A DNA stretch of 64,000 nucleotides, taken from the NCBI GenBank assembly GCA_021018815.1, contig JAITYX010000062.1, positions 3,862,909 through 3,926,908 of the forward strand, read 5' to 3'. The DNA is from Talinum fruticosum. Taxonomy: Eukaryota; Streptophyta; Magnoliopsida; Caryophyllales; Talinaceae. Within the stretch, counting starts at the first letter, position 1, and each line of letters opens with the position of its first letter. Below, piece after piece: positions 24,101 to 34,799 of this stretch. The translations under genes were made by a program, and so were the position numbers. The notes under the pieces were generated by a model that did not search any database, was not told where the DNA came from, and worked only from the letters and a program-made list of their open reading frames with translations.

Positions 24101-25497
24101 ATTAGTTAACTGAATTAAGTATCATGCATTTCTTCGATCTTCATGCAAGTACAATTTTCATTAAACGAATTGTAAATGCTTTGAATGTTTTCATTTTCAT
24201 ACCTAACACATAAATATCTTAATTTTATTTTTAAATATGAAATGGAGAAGATGTGTTGTCAATAAAAAAATTATTAAATAATCGAGTGCCCTAATCCACT
24301 AAATGAGGACAACGTGAGTAGTTTTAGAGCCCCACACGTGGACTCAAGTTTTGTGGAGAAACATAGATAGTGGAGGGAAGGTGTGGCGCCTTTTTGGACA
24401 TGTGGGTCTCTATTAACTGCCCCAATTTACCCAACCAAACATACAACATCACAATCACTTCTCTCTTACAAACCCACCATTACTCATTGCTATTCACCAT
24501 AGGCATTGAATCCGGAAGCTACTGCAACTACTCCCAGTTATGACCTTTCAAGATGACGACGACATTGATGTAGTAATTCTATGTCATTGTGGGCTTCCCG
24601 TTGACATACTTCGTGGTTGCTCGGACCGATTCGGACGTCATAGAAGATGTCATAAGGTTATCAACTTTCTAATAACTTTCCATTACTTTTACTTGAATTT
24701 ATCGACGCCACCATAAATTACCAATACATTCAAATAACTTTATTAATTTCCATCCAAAATCAACTAACGCTATATATGATTAAATGAAAACATCTGCGGT
24801 AATCCGTACTTTTCTTTTGATTTCTTATAGAGGTCATGTAACCATTCCGCTTATGTTGATGACTCGTTGAGGAGAATCGAGAAGATGTCGGTTATGAGAC
24901 TTGAATGGGAAAATCGAAAATTAATTATTGACCTAGTCGTTGCGAAGGTTGTTGTCAGCCAGTACCAAGAAAATGAGCTCAGGTTTAAGACCAACGAAAG
25001 TACGATACTTACTGGGAATCGGTGAGGTTGTTGCTTGTTGTGCACGTTGTTTGTTCTATACATGGTGAAGGCGGGTAGTGTTGTGGAGTGATCTTCATTC
25101 GGTATGGGTAGGACGAGTCCGATTTTGTGCAGGTCATGATATGGCTGTACAACTTTTGGGTATGTGTATAGTGGTTGGGTATGGGTATAGGTAGGACAAC
25201 CGTAGTTACGTGGGGGTGATAATGTAGATGTGAAATTTTTAGGTAGGTGTATTCTCATTCTAAAATGTTGTCACTGTTGTAAATCATTTTTGGGTTTCAT
25301 ATCGAGTGTGTATGGGTAGGATGAAGTTAGGAAATTGATCTTGAACTCAATTACCATGAGCTTTTGTTCCACGTGGTACTTGATTGTATAGGCCTTAGTC
25401 TTCTTTTGAGAATATGTTGTATACGATAATGTCACTTTTGTGCGTATGAAATGCATATTGAAACTACTTCATGGGATAATGATAATGACTGTATACA
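23006..25497 (+). repeat. palindrome 1, left arm (2.5 kb)
   Basis: The sequence from GGAGAAAGTTATTGGATAAG at 23006 to GATAATGATAATGACTG at about 25490 is repeated in reverse complement at 25513-27992 over its whole length, with scattered substitutions and small indels. The arm contains the middle and end of the hAT transposase remnant and a GRF-type zinc-finger gene remnant. The centre of symmetry is near 25505. Confidence 0.85.
24539..25024 (+). pseudogene. GRF-type zinc-finger protein gene remnant (left arm copy)
   Basis: An ATG at about 24539 opens MTFQDDDDIDVVILCHCGLP followed by VDILRGCSDRFGR, which resembles the first half of plant GRF zinc-finger ORFs often carried by transposons (CxCGLP...). 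A probable intron (donor near 24656, acceptor TTATAG near 24830) leads to a second exon with a coiled-coil-like MRLEWENRKLIIDLVVAKVV near 24895-24955, the usual C-terminal part of such proteins, and a stop near 25024. The zinc ligands after the CGLP motif are not complete. Function is unknown; such proteins are predicted nucleic-acid binders. Confidence 0.5.
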
Positions 25498-25999
25498 TAT
25501 TTTAGGGAATGGTAGTATGTACATAATCATTATCATTATCCCATAAAGTAGTTTCAATATGCATTTCATACATACAAAAGTGAAATTATCGTATAAAACA
25601 TATTCTCATAAGAAAACTAAGGCTAGGCCTATATAATCAAGTACCACGTGGAACAAAAATCATGGTAATTGAGTTCAACATCAATTTCCTAACTTCATCC
25701 TACCTATACACAATCAGTATGAAACCCAAAAATGATTCACGACAGATGATAATAGTTTCGAATGAATATAGACCTATCCAAAAATTCCACATCCGCATTA
25801 TCATCCCCACGAAATTACGGTTGTATTACCTATACGCAACCACTATACACATACCCAAAAGTTGCAGAGCCGCATCATGACCCACACAAAATCAGGCTCA
25901 TCCTACCCATACCGAATGAAGATCACTCCATAACACTTCCTGCCTTCACCATGTACGAGACAAACAACGTGCACAATAGCAACAACCTCACCGATTCTC

Positions 26000-26474
26000 A
26001 ATAAGTATCGTACTTTCGTTGGGTCTTGAACCTGAGCTCATTTTCTTGGTACTAGATGACAACAAACTTTGCAACCACTAGGTCGAGCAAATGATTTCCG
26101 ATTTTGCCATTCAAATCTCACAACCGACACCTTCTTAGTTCTCGTCAACGAGTCATTAACATAAGTGGAATAGTTACATGACCTCTATAAGAAATCAAAA
26201 GAAGAGTAGGGATTACCGGAGATATTTTCATTTAATCATATATGCCGTTAGTTGATTTGGATGGAAATTAATAAAGTTATTTGAATGTATAGGTAATTTA
26301 TGATGGCATCGATAAATTCAAGTAAAAGTAATGGAAAGTTATTGGAAAGTTAATAACTTTATGGCATCATGCACAACATCTAAATCGGTTTGAGCAATCA
26401 CGAATTACATCAACGGGGAGCCCACAATGATGGAGAATTACCACATCAACATCAGCGTCATCTTGAAAGGCCAT
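26000..26474 (-). pseudogene. GRF-type zinc-finger protein gene remnant (right arm copy)
   Basis: The minus strand from the ATG at 26474 reads MAFQDDADVDVVILHHCGLP and runs on to a stop after FRCCA near 26370; the second exon with the coiled-coil-like segment lies at about 26170-26000. It is the inverted duplicate of 24539-25024. The first cysteine of the CxCGLP motif is replaced here (HHCGLP). Confidence 0.5.
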
Positions 26475-26889
26475 AATTGGGGAGTAGTTGCAGCAACTTC
26501 CGGATACAATGCCTATGGTGAATAGCAATGAGTAATGGTGGGTTTGTAAGAGAGAAGTGATTGTGAAGTTGTAGTGTTTGGTTGGGTTATATTGGGGCAC
26601 TTAATAGAGGCCCACATGTCTAAAAATGCACCACTCCATCCTTCCATTATCTACTTCTTCCATCAAACTTGAGTCAAAGTGTGGGGCTCTAAAACTACTC
26701 ACATTGTCCTCATTTGGTGGATGAGGACACTCGATTATTTAATGATTTTTTTATTAATAACACCTCTTCTCCATTTCATATTAAAAAATAATTAGTATAT
26801 TTATGTGTTAGGTATGAAAATGAAAACATTCAAAGCATTTACAATTCGTTTAATGAAAATTATAGTTGCATGAAGACTGAAGAAATTCA

Positions 26890-27992
26890 GGATATTTAAT
26901 TTAGTTAACTAATGTAAGTATTCAAATCCGGATTAAGGGTGTCGTCATATTTCTAAGTTCAATTTCACTTTCCAACCAACTTCTTAAAGCAAGTTCAATT
27001 TAGTTAACTAATAGCACAAATCCGACGAAAAAACAAGTTGGCTGTAGGATATTTCCGATCGAAAAACCCTTTTTCTATTAAAAATCTTCAAAAGGAACTA
27101 CAAACTTAAGCCTCTTATTCAAACATTTTAATCTATCAAACAAATCCTTATAAAGCAAACATGTTTGAAGCATAAAAAATTGTAGAGTTCTATCTAGTTT
27201 TACACTTAAGAGCCAACATTTTAGAATTACACAATTGCAAAAACCTACAAACTTCGATGAACTTTTCAATTCTTTTTGGAGTCAATGTCCAAAAAGCAAC
27301 ACAATCTATAATCTTTTCAATTGCAGATTCAATCACATTCAATCCATCCTTAACAATCAAATTCAAAATATGGGTAACTCATCTCATGTGTAAGAAAACA
27401 CCACCTAATATCAGAGACCTTGGTTCAAATTCATCAAACAACATACCCATCATTGCATCATTAGTAGTACAATTGTTAACAACCACCGATGAAATTTTGT
27501 TTGCAATGGAATAATGTGACAAACAATCCATAAGAATCTTTGCAAGGATTCTTTTGGTATGTAGACATGGTACATATGAAAACCTAAATAAATGAAACAT
27601 ATTATAAATATAAATATAAAACTAAATAAATGAAACCTAAATAAATGAAACATATAATAGATAAGTTAAAGAAATATTACCTCAAAGTTCTATTACGTAG
27701 AACCCATTACTCATCCACAAAGTAAGAAGTTACAACCATGTAACCTTTTTTTTGTTTGAACATGTCCACATGTTTGTTGTGATTGCAACTCTACTAGAAT
27801 TATGCACTAACATAGCCTTGAGGATAACTTTCTCAGTTTGAAAGACTTTCATAGTGGCAGATTTCGAAGTGTTGCGAGAAATCATCATCAAAGAATTATT
27901 TAAACTTTGAACTAATTCTCTAAATCCAACATGATCAACTATGGATAATGGATACTCGTGTATCACAATCATATCCAATGACTTTCTCTTAC
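26890..27992 (-). pseudogene. hAT transposase remnant, inverted second copy
   Basis: The minus strand carries the same hAT blocks as the plus-strand copy: YPLSIVDHVGFRELVQSLNN near 27945-27886, VAITTNMWTCSNKKKVTWL near 27786-27730, then after the matching intron FSYVPCLHTKRILAKILMDC and NNCTTNDAMMGMLFDEFEPR at about 27584-27420. Here the NMWTS-type motif, a hallmark of hAT transposases, is better preserved than in the left copy. The BED-finger 5' part is absent, because the palindrome arm starts downstream of it. Confidence 0.72.
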
Positions 27993-28789
27993 GTAGCAAG
28001 GGGTATAACCCTAGTGATTTCTAAATGTTGACATGAATATGTTGATATGATAGAAAAATATATATATATATTGTTAATACTAACAACAATATGTTAGTAG
28101 GATTTTATTTAAAAGTTGACATGAATATGTTCATATATTAAAAAATATGTAAATTAATTTTATTCATAAGTAATGTCAAACTTTAGGAAAATATGTGAAT
28201 TAATTATATTTCAAGATATGTGAATCAAATTTAGATAATTTTAATATGTTAATATGTTAGAAAAATATGTGAATTTATTCTATTCATTAGTAATGTAAAT
28301 TAAGTTCAGAAAAATATGTGAATTAATTATATTACAAGTTATGTTAGGAAAATATGCTAATTATTTTTATTCACAAGTTCATTATGTGAATTAAGTTTAT
28401 GCAATTTTATTTACAAATGTTTGAATATGTTAATATGTTCAAAATATATATGAATTAATTTTATTCACAAGTAATGTGAATTAACTTTAGGAAAATATGT
28501 TAATTAATTTTCTCATAAGATATGTGAATTTTAAATTTAGGTAATTATTTTAACAAATGTTGACATGCATATGTTACAAAAATATATAAATTAATTTTAT
28601 TCATAAGTAATGTGAATCAACTTTAGAAAAATATGTGAATTAATTTTACAAGTTATGTGAATTAACTTTAGATAATTATATTCAATTCCGAGTAGGTGTT
28701 CGTTGTGACTAGGGATGGAGTCAGGAATTAACTTTAGATAATTATAATTTTACTTAACAAGGATATAAAACAAAAAAATTGAGAAATAA

Positions 28790-29560
28790 TAACACAAATA
28801 TGTCTCCTCATACTCCAAATTGGCCTTATCCACCTCCACATTACCCATACATGCATTCAAAGGTGGAGTCAATAATTTGGAAAAAGGGTGTCTAATGTCT
28901 TTTGGGTCAAATTCAAGGGTGTCCAATTACTTATAATTTGAAAATTTTGTTCCAAAAATAAATTGTTTTTTAAAAAAATTTAGGCCAAGGGTGTCCATGG
29001 ATATCCTTGGCCTTAAAGTGACTCCGCCACTACATGTATTACCCAAATATGCCAATTGGTGGGCCAAATCAAAATCCCCAAAGTGGACTCCTAAGTTGGC
29101 CTTATCCACCACCACAATACGGATCAATGCCCCCACCATATTACCCCCTCCACCTCATAATAGTTATATATCGGAGGCAAACAATCAAGTCTTCAACTCA
29201 AACCCTATCATTAATACATTTAAAACCTCATACTAACTGAAGCAATGGTGAGGTCGAAGTAGTTGATGGGATGTCTCAACGGGAGGGGAATAAAGTGGAT
29301 CGAAGAGGAAGATCGTCGCTTTATTAGTTCTTGAATCAAGCAACGACCCCATCAATGGGTCAGACCAAAAGGAGGATGACTTTTGGAAGAATGTGGGCAA
29401 AGACTTTCATGTGCACCTTTCTTTAAGAGCCATACCACAATCTCGGAAGACTTACAATGGAAGTTGGAAGCGCTGCGCCCCTTTGACGTCTAAGTGAACA
29501 TGGATTATAAAAAAGTTCTCAGTTTCAATCAAAGTGGGATGTGTATGGAAGATGTTATTT
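28790..29560 (+). pseudogene. Harbinger-type Myb/SANT-like ORF remnant (left arm copy)
   Basis: After a proline-, tyrosine- and asparagine-rich leader (MSPHTPNWPYPPPHYPYMH near 28801, interrupted by a MITE, resuming YYPNMPIGGPNQNPQSG near 29036), a segment reads KWIEEED near 29295 and then SNDPINGSDQKEDDFWKNVG near 29338-29397. This matches the SANT-like domain of ORF1 proteins of PIF/Harbinger transposons, where it binds DNA and imports the transposase. Frameshifts and stops follow. No catalytic DDE Harbinger transposase is visible in the window. Confidence 0.6.
28858..29032 (-). mobile_element. hAT-type MITE, 175 bp
   Basis: Ends are CAAAGGTGGAGTC and, in reverse complement, TAGTGGCGGAGTC, flanked by CATGCATT (28850-28857) and CATGTATT (29033-29040), an 8-bp target-site duplication with one mismatch. 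The other palindrome arm (near 30530-30570) has the uninterrupted site. The subterminal AAGGGTGTC repeats are common in such plant MITEs. Confidence 0.85.
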
Positions 29561-29989
29561 AAAAAGCATAAAAGTTGTATTCTCAACGAATAGATGAGAA
29601 AAAATTGAAAATATAGTATGGTGGTGTTTGCTCCGTGAACATGCGAAATGGAAGACTTTCTACCTTGGAAGTAAAGAATAAGGCTTAATGAGATGGGGAA
29701 GCACACTCGACTCATCTACCCTAGTAAGTGAAGATCGATTCGGTGAGGATGATGAATGTGGAATTTGACTGTAAGTCGAAATTGGTCCTCACCGAATTGA
29801 TCCTCACTTGCCAGGTGGATGAGTCGAGTGTGCCTCCATCTCATTAAGCTGTAGTTGTTTCGAGGACTCATCATTACTTCCAAAGCAGAAAGTCTTCCAT
29901 TTCGGATGTTCTTGAAGCGAACGACATCGTACTATATGTTCAAATTTTTCTCATTCATTTATTGAGAATACAACTGTTGTGCTTTTTCA

Positions 29990-30635
29990 AGAACAACTTC
30001 TATGCACGTCCCACTTTGATTGAGACGAAGAACTTTTTCCACAATCCCCGTTCACTTAGACGTCAAAGGGGTGCATTTCCTTCAACGTCTATTGTAAGTA
30101 TTCCAGGATTGTGGTATGGCTCCTGAAAAAAGTTCACATTAAAAGTTTTGGCCACATTCTTCCAAAAGTCATCCTCCTTTGGTCCGACCTCGCAATGGGG
30201 TCATTGCTTGTTTTAATTCAAGCACTAATCAAGCGACGATCTTCATCTTCGATCCACTTTATTTCCCCTCCCGTTGAGACATCCTCCTCAACCACTTTCG
30301 ACCTCACCATTGCTCCGATTATATGAGGTTCTTGATGTATCAATGATGGGGTTTGAGTTAAAGACGAGGTTGAGTTACTTACCTCTTATATATAACTAGT
30401 ATGAAGTGGAGGGGGTAATATGGTGGGGGCATTGCTCCGTATTGTGGTAGTGGCATATTGCTCCGTATTGTGGTTGTGGATAAGGTCAACTTGGAGGGTT
30501 CACTTTGGGGATTTTAAGTTGGCCCATTACTTAACATATTTGGGTAATGCATGTATGGATAATGTGGAGGTGGATGATGTGTTATTACTTCTCAAATTTT
30601 GTGTTTTATTATCCTTGTTGAGTAAACTTATAAAT
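29990..30635 (-). pseudogene. Harbinger-type Myb/SANT-like ORF remnant (right arm copy)
   Basis: The minus strand carries the inverted copy of the left-arm ORF: the proline-rich leader near 30570-30400, the GEVKWIEDEDRRL-like segment near 30270-30240, and the DDFWKNVAKTF-like block near 30180-30140. It too is broken by stops. Together with the TATA-bearing region at 31750-32480 on the same strand, this arm looks like the original orientation of the gene. Confidence 0.55.
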
Positions 30636-30779
30636 GAGTTCAAATTATTATCCATATTCAATCACCTACTCAGAATGGAATATAATTATTTAGAGTTAAT
30701 TCACATAATTTGTAATATATAATTAATTCTCATTTTTTTTAATGTTAATTCACATTGTTTGTGAATAAAATTAATTCAC

Positions 30780-31300
30780 TCATTCTGCTTATGGCTAATC
30801 TTTAAAGGTAGAATTTTAACAAGAGACAGACTTAGTAGGTGGAAGCAAATGGATAATGCTTCATGCTCATTCTGCACCCAAGAAGAAACAATAGAACACT
30901 TGTTCCTAAAATGCCCGTTCTCACAAGAGTTACTCAATGAATTACAGCTGCAAGGTGAGGGACTCGACTGGAGAGATACATGGAACCAATGGCTTCGGGG
31001 ACAAACGAGTTGCAAATACAAAACTAGCGGTAATTGCTCCTTTAATTACTGCCATTTGTTATAGTATCCGGAGGGAAAGGAACGAAGGACCTTTCAAGGG
31101 GCACCTACTACAAGTGGAGATATAGCCCGAGAAGTTAGATGGGTAGTTAGACATCAACTTATAGATAGAAAGAAAACATTCAAAGCTTGGGTGGACAGGT
31201 TGTAATGTAAATACATAATTGGGTATGCCCAATTAAAATAGATTGTAAATATTCAGCTCGGTTTAATGGTGAAAAGCTTAACCTTTTTACCAAAAAAAAA
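30780..31300 (+). mobile_element. 5'-truncated LINE fragment with zf-RVT domain
   Basis: The plus strand reads WLIFKGRILTRDRLSRWKQM at 30792-30851 followed by DNASCSFCTQEETIEHLFLK, the zinc-binding domain found after the reverse transcriptase in plant LINEs, with CxxC...HxxxxC ligands. The 3' end is TTTTTACC followed by a run of A. The insert is bounded by AATTAATTCAC on both sides (30769-30779 and 31301-31311; up to 13 bp if tail A residues are counted), as expected for target-primed reverse transcription. Only the last 0.5 kb of a LINE is present. Confidence 0.88.
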
Positions 31301-31749
31301 AATTAATTCACATATATTTCTAACATATTAACGCTCATGTCATTATTTATAAATAAAATTACATAAACTTAAATGACATAGCTTATGAATAAAAATAATT
31401 AACATATTTTTCTAAAGTTAATTCACATAACTTATAATATAATTAGTTCACATATTCTATAGAAAAAAAAATTCACACATTTTCCTAAATTTAATTCACA
31501 TTTCCTATGAATAAAATTAATTCACATACTTTTCTAAAGTTAATTGATATTACTTGTGAATAAAATTAATTCAAATATTTTCAAATATATTAATATATTT
31601 ATATCAACTTTTAAATAAAGTTAATTAATATATCTATATAAAGTACATCACATATATTGACTATTAACAATGAATTTGTTACTACTGTATTAACAAATTC
31701 ATGTCAATATTTAAAAATCATAATAACATATTAAAATCCTAATGTTAAA

Positions 31750-32480
31750 ATATTACATATAGATTTAATTAACCATAATTTATATATGCTCATGTAACAT
31801 TTGTTCAAATAATATTTTAATTTTATTATGGTCATAATTTTCTAACACAGTATAAATATATTCACATAAATAGATAAATATGTGAAGAAATATCATTATT
31901 GAATCTTTGATAACATATTTGCATTAATTCCTAACTTGAATTAAACAAAACATGGAGTTTTTCAAAAACAAACCAAGATAATATTAATTAAAATGTAAAC
32001 ATAACAGGAATATATATATTAATAGAAAAACTTACAATTTTCTTCACTTCTATCTTGCTTCACTCACCACCAACACCTCTAAAAATATATTCACGTAATT
32101 AAAAGGTTAACTTTAAAACATAAACTTAATAAAATATTAATATCACTAAAATATAATGAAATGAAATAAAAATATTTAGAAGGAAATAAGACAACTTTAG
32201 TGTATTTCTTCACTTCAATCTTCAACAAACTACTTTCAAAATAAATTTCTTAATTTTTTGACAATGTGAGAATAAAATGACATAAGTTGTAAAAATTGAT
32301 AAAGTATTTATAGAAAAAAATACACACAAAATAAAAATTTGCACAAACTAACCGTTGGAGAATAGAGCCGTTGCAAAAATACACCCAAAAAAGATTATCT
32401 TTGAGCCATTGCATTTCATTTACCCCCTCCCCACCCCCCAAAAAAGGAAAACCCTGCACAACCAAGCAATTTCACTTTTT
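31750..32480 (-). promoter_or_regulatory. promoter/leader region of the Harbinger-like ORF, with TATA box
   Basis: On the minus strand GCAACGGCTCTATTCTCCAA and CGGTTAG near 32370-32345 are followed by TATAAATA (32312-32305) and an AT-rich leader. Repeated AACGGCT elements ahead of a TATAAATA box are a recurring feature upstream of ORF1 in plant Harbinger-like elements. No coding frame is visible. The assignment is inference from layout. Confidence 0.4.
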
Positions 32481-32580
32481 TCCCCCAATGGCTTAACGCA
32501 CGATAGCAGCGAGTAGACGTCGATCAATCACCCGGCAGCGGGCTTATGCTGAAGGAGGCGCCTAGAGCCGTGCCTGCACG

Positions 32581-32606
32581 CGAGCCTCCACTCCCGAGCC
32601 TCTACT
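32581..32606 (-). repeat. right terminal inverted repeat of the composite insertion
   Basis: GCCTCCACTC and GCCTCTACT at this end mirror GAGTGGAGGC and AGTAGAGGC at 21272-21294. The adjacent 32480-32580 is GC-rich with no gene. Confidence 0.65.
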
Positions 32607-32608
32607 GC

Positions 32609-33212
32609 AGAGTTCCAAGCAGCTGACGGGCCATCTCAAAATGGTGGAAAAGGAGCATATTTGTGCAATACTCAACGTCTCAATTCTCTTTCCATAGTAT
32701 GGCATTGTTTCTCTCGTAGAGAAGAGAAGGAAGTCCCTTATGGTATAGTGAGCTCAAAGAGTTAATGTTGAGGGCTATAATGGAGAGAGAATTCCGAGAT
32801 GGGTAAGAGCAGATAACTTAGCACCCTTTCTTCCAAATCTTGTTAAGATTGTCATTAAAAGGTGCTCTAGGTTGCAGGAGCTTCCACGGTCCCTTGAAGA
32901 TACTTGAACTTGATAATTTGTATAATTTGGAGTACATGGAAAATAAAACAAGGTGCACAACATCAAATGCAACAAGGGAAGTGGAAATGATTTTGTTTCA
33001 CTCTCTTGAAGTACTCAAGTTATTGTCCTTTTCAAATTTGAAAGGGTGGGGCAAAGGTCCGGTTCAAGGACAGGGGATGATGTAGTGAGGAACAATAGCA
33101 GGATGCAAATTGCAAGTGGTCATGGATTGCCGTCATTCCCCTCTCTTTCTCAATTGATCATGTCTCATTGTCGTTGCTCGATTACTATTCCTCTATGTCC
33201 TATGGTGGAAAC
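32609..33212 (+). pseudogene. CNL pseudogene piece 4: LRR segment
   Basis: This piece aligns with about 570-1285 of the first gene: the GGAGCATATTTGTGCAATAC stretch near 32649, WVRADNLAPFLPNLVKI near 32800-32850, the LEYMENKTRCTTSNATREVE block at 32928-32987, and a final PLCPMVET block near 33192. Two internal deletions relative to the first gene and several frame changes are present. It ends with GAAAC (33208-33212), one half of the target-site duplication of LTR-B. Confidence 0.9.
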
Positions 33213-33222
33213 TGTTGGGATT

Positions 33223-33886
33223 TGTTGGGAAAAGGCGGGTCGGTATAGCGGAAGCGAACCCTTTTCCCTCTTTGTGTAATTTAAGATGAGCTACAAAATT
33301 ATGAAAATATAATAGATGGAGACTCACAAATTTTTACGTGGAAAACCCTCCAAGACGAAGGGAAAAATCACGAGACCGTTGGTCCGAAAATATACTTCCA
33401 CTATATGAATAGTAGGATTACAACAATATTTCTTCTAAATAAATTAGAGCATACACTCAATACTTCACCCACTCGGGATGGAATACAAAATTAATCTCAC
33501 CTAATTTTGGTGGAATTTCCTCACCTATGTTGGTGGTATACACTCACTAACTAGTAACCAATTTACTAGCAAGTGTTTCTCATTTTATGTGGATTGATTT
33601 TGAAGCTAGCAAATCATCTCCTATTTATAGAACTTGATAGCTAGCAAATTCCTCTACCAAACCGTGCAAATCTTTGCAAGGCTACACACTTTGTCAACAT
33701 CATTAATTAGGAGGTAGAAAATCTTGGTGTATAATGGTAAGTTTTCTTCACCTAGGCTTAGGCATAGCATACTCTAAATGGATTTTTGTCCCCCTGCTTT
33801 TGGTGTGGCAACAGTAAGTTTCCTCCTTTTTTTTTTTTTGGTATTCACATTATGTGGGTCCCACCAATTATGGAGGGAACCCAACA
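33223..33886 (-). repeat. 3' LTR of the Copia element
   Basis: It is 664 bp long with TGTTGGG at 33223 and CCCAACA at 33880-33886. It is uninterrupted and serves as reference for the 5' LTR; both contain TTTTTACGTGGAAAACCCTC near the left quarter. Confidence 0.9.
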
Positions 33887-33900
33887 AATCTCCCCTTCCC
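33887..33900 (-). other. polypurine tract of the Copia element
   Basis: On the minus strand GGGAAGGGGAGATT directly precedes the 3' LTR, the expected place and composition of the plus-strand primer. Confidence 0.75.
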
Positions 33901-33903
33901 GAC

Positions 33904-34700
33904 TTAATTGTGGGGCACCACACCAACACCTCGGAAACATTTTTTGAACTTCTTGGTCGGTATGGCTTTGGTCATCATGTCGGACCAATTTTCATCGGTA
34001 TGGACTTTTTCAAGTTGTAGGAGTTTATCTTCCAACACCTCCCTATCCAATGGTAGTGAAAATCAATATGTTTTGAACGGGAGTGAAAAGTGGAGTTCTT
34101 GGCTAGATGTATAGCACTTTGATTATCACATCGTAGCACATATTTTTCTTGCTCGTGACCCAATTCAAGTAAGAAATTTTTCATCCATAAAATTTCCTTA
34201 CTTGCTTCAGTAGCTCCAATATACTCGGCCTCAGTGGTTGATAAAGCCGCACATTTTTGGAGCTTTGATTGCCAAGAAACAGACTCCCCTACAAAAGTAG
34301 TCAAATAGCCCGATGTCGATTTTCTCGAATCTATGTCACCGGCCATATCGGCATCCGTGTACCCCTTTAACACAGGTTTTCCTTTTCCAAAATATAAGCA
34401 CTTTTTACTTGTTCCCCTTAGATACCGTAGTATCCATTTTACTGCTAACCAGTGTTTTTTACCTAGGTTGGTTAAGAACCAACTTACTACACCTACGGCA
34501 TATACAATATCGGGCCTGGTACATATCATGGCATACATAAGACTGCCAACAGCTGATGAATAAGGGACATTTTTCATCTCTCGCCTTTTCTTTCTCACTT
34601 GTCGGACTTTAGTTGGTGGCGGCTTGAACTGTTCGGCAAGCGGTGTGCTCACGAGGCTTGGCCTTGTGCATGTTGAATTTTTCCAGCAATTTTTCAACAT
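33904..34700 (-). pseudogene. Copia RNase H and end of polyprotein
   Basis: The frame reads YSSAVGSLMYAMICTRPDIV, RYLRGTSKKCL, GYTDADMAGDIDSRKSTSGY and ALSTTEAEYIGATEASKE, then LRCDNQSAIHLAKN and SKHIDFHYHWI, the Copia RNase H with its aspartates and glutamate. A frameshift after SKHIDFHYH moves the true ending (NWSDMMTKAIPTKKFKKC) into another frame, which stops at 33904 just before the polypurine tract. Confidence 0.9.
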
Positions 34701-34799
34701 ACTTCTCTTGGGATAGTCATAATAATTTCTTTGATCGGTCTCGAGTTATTTTCATCCCAAGGATGCGCTTCGCCGATCCCAAATCTTTCATGGCAAATG

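Larger units (their letters stand above)
25513..27992 (-). repeat. palindrome 1, right arm (2.5 kb)
   Basis: This is the reverse-complement partner of 23006-25497. It begins GTACATAATCATTATCATTA at 25513 and ends in the complement of AGAGAAAGTCATTGG near 27992. The arms differ at roughly every tenth base by eye, so they are old relative to the LTRs of the Copia element. Confidence 0.85.
28015..29770 (+). repeat. palindrome 2, left arm (about 1.75 kb)
   Basis: This block repeats in reverse complement at about 29775-31745. Its outer half (28015-28780) is a very AT-rich stretch of degenerate units of the type GTGAATTAATTTTATTCACA; its inner half carries a Harbinger-type ORF remnant. It contains a 175-bp hAT MITE that the other arm lacks. 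The centre of symmetry lies near 29772, within AATTTGACT...AGTCGAAATT. Confidence 0.8.
29775..31745 (-). repeat. palindrome 2, right arm (about 1.45 kb without the LINE insert)
   Basis: This is the reverse-complement partner of 28015-29770. Near the centre the arms read GATCGATTCGGTGAGGA and, inverted, GATCAATTCGGTGAGGA. It is interrupted at 30780-31300 by a truncated LINE that the left arm lacks. Confidence 0.8.
21269..32608. mobile_element. 11.3 kb composite insertion with hAT and Harbinger-like genes and two large palindromes
   Basis: The pseudogene stops at about 21268 and resumes at about 32609, and the two ends of the inserted block form an imperfect terminal inverted repeat of about 27 bp (AGTAGAGGC, a short variable part, GAGTGGAGGC). 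The flanks share AGAGT (AGAGTATA at 21261, AGAGTTCC at 32609), a possible decayed 8-bp duplication as expected for hAT. Inside, from left to right: a GC-rich leader and BED-finger hAT transposase remnant on the plus strand, a 2 x 2.5 kb palindrome, a 2 x 1.75 kb palindrome with Harbinger-type Myb-like ORF remnants, and a promoter-like region on the minus strand. Whether this moved as one element or built up in steps is not settled. Confidence 0.6.

Noticed and set aside
24851..25258. A 135-residue minus-strand open frame with a relative at 25762-26004 on the plus strand
   Set aside because: The two resemble each other only because they lie in inverted palindrome arms; they overlap the GRF-finger exon in antisense and have no recognisable domain.
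21269..32608. Reading the palindromes as an assembly artefact
   Set aside because: The arms differ throughout and carry different private insertions with their own duplications, which a mirrored assembly error would not produce.
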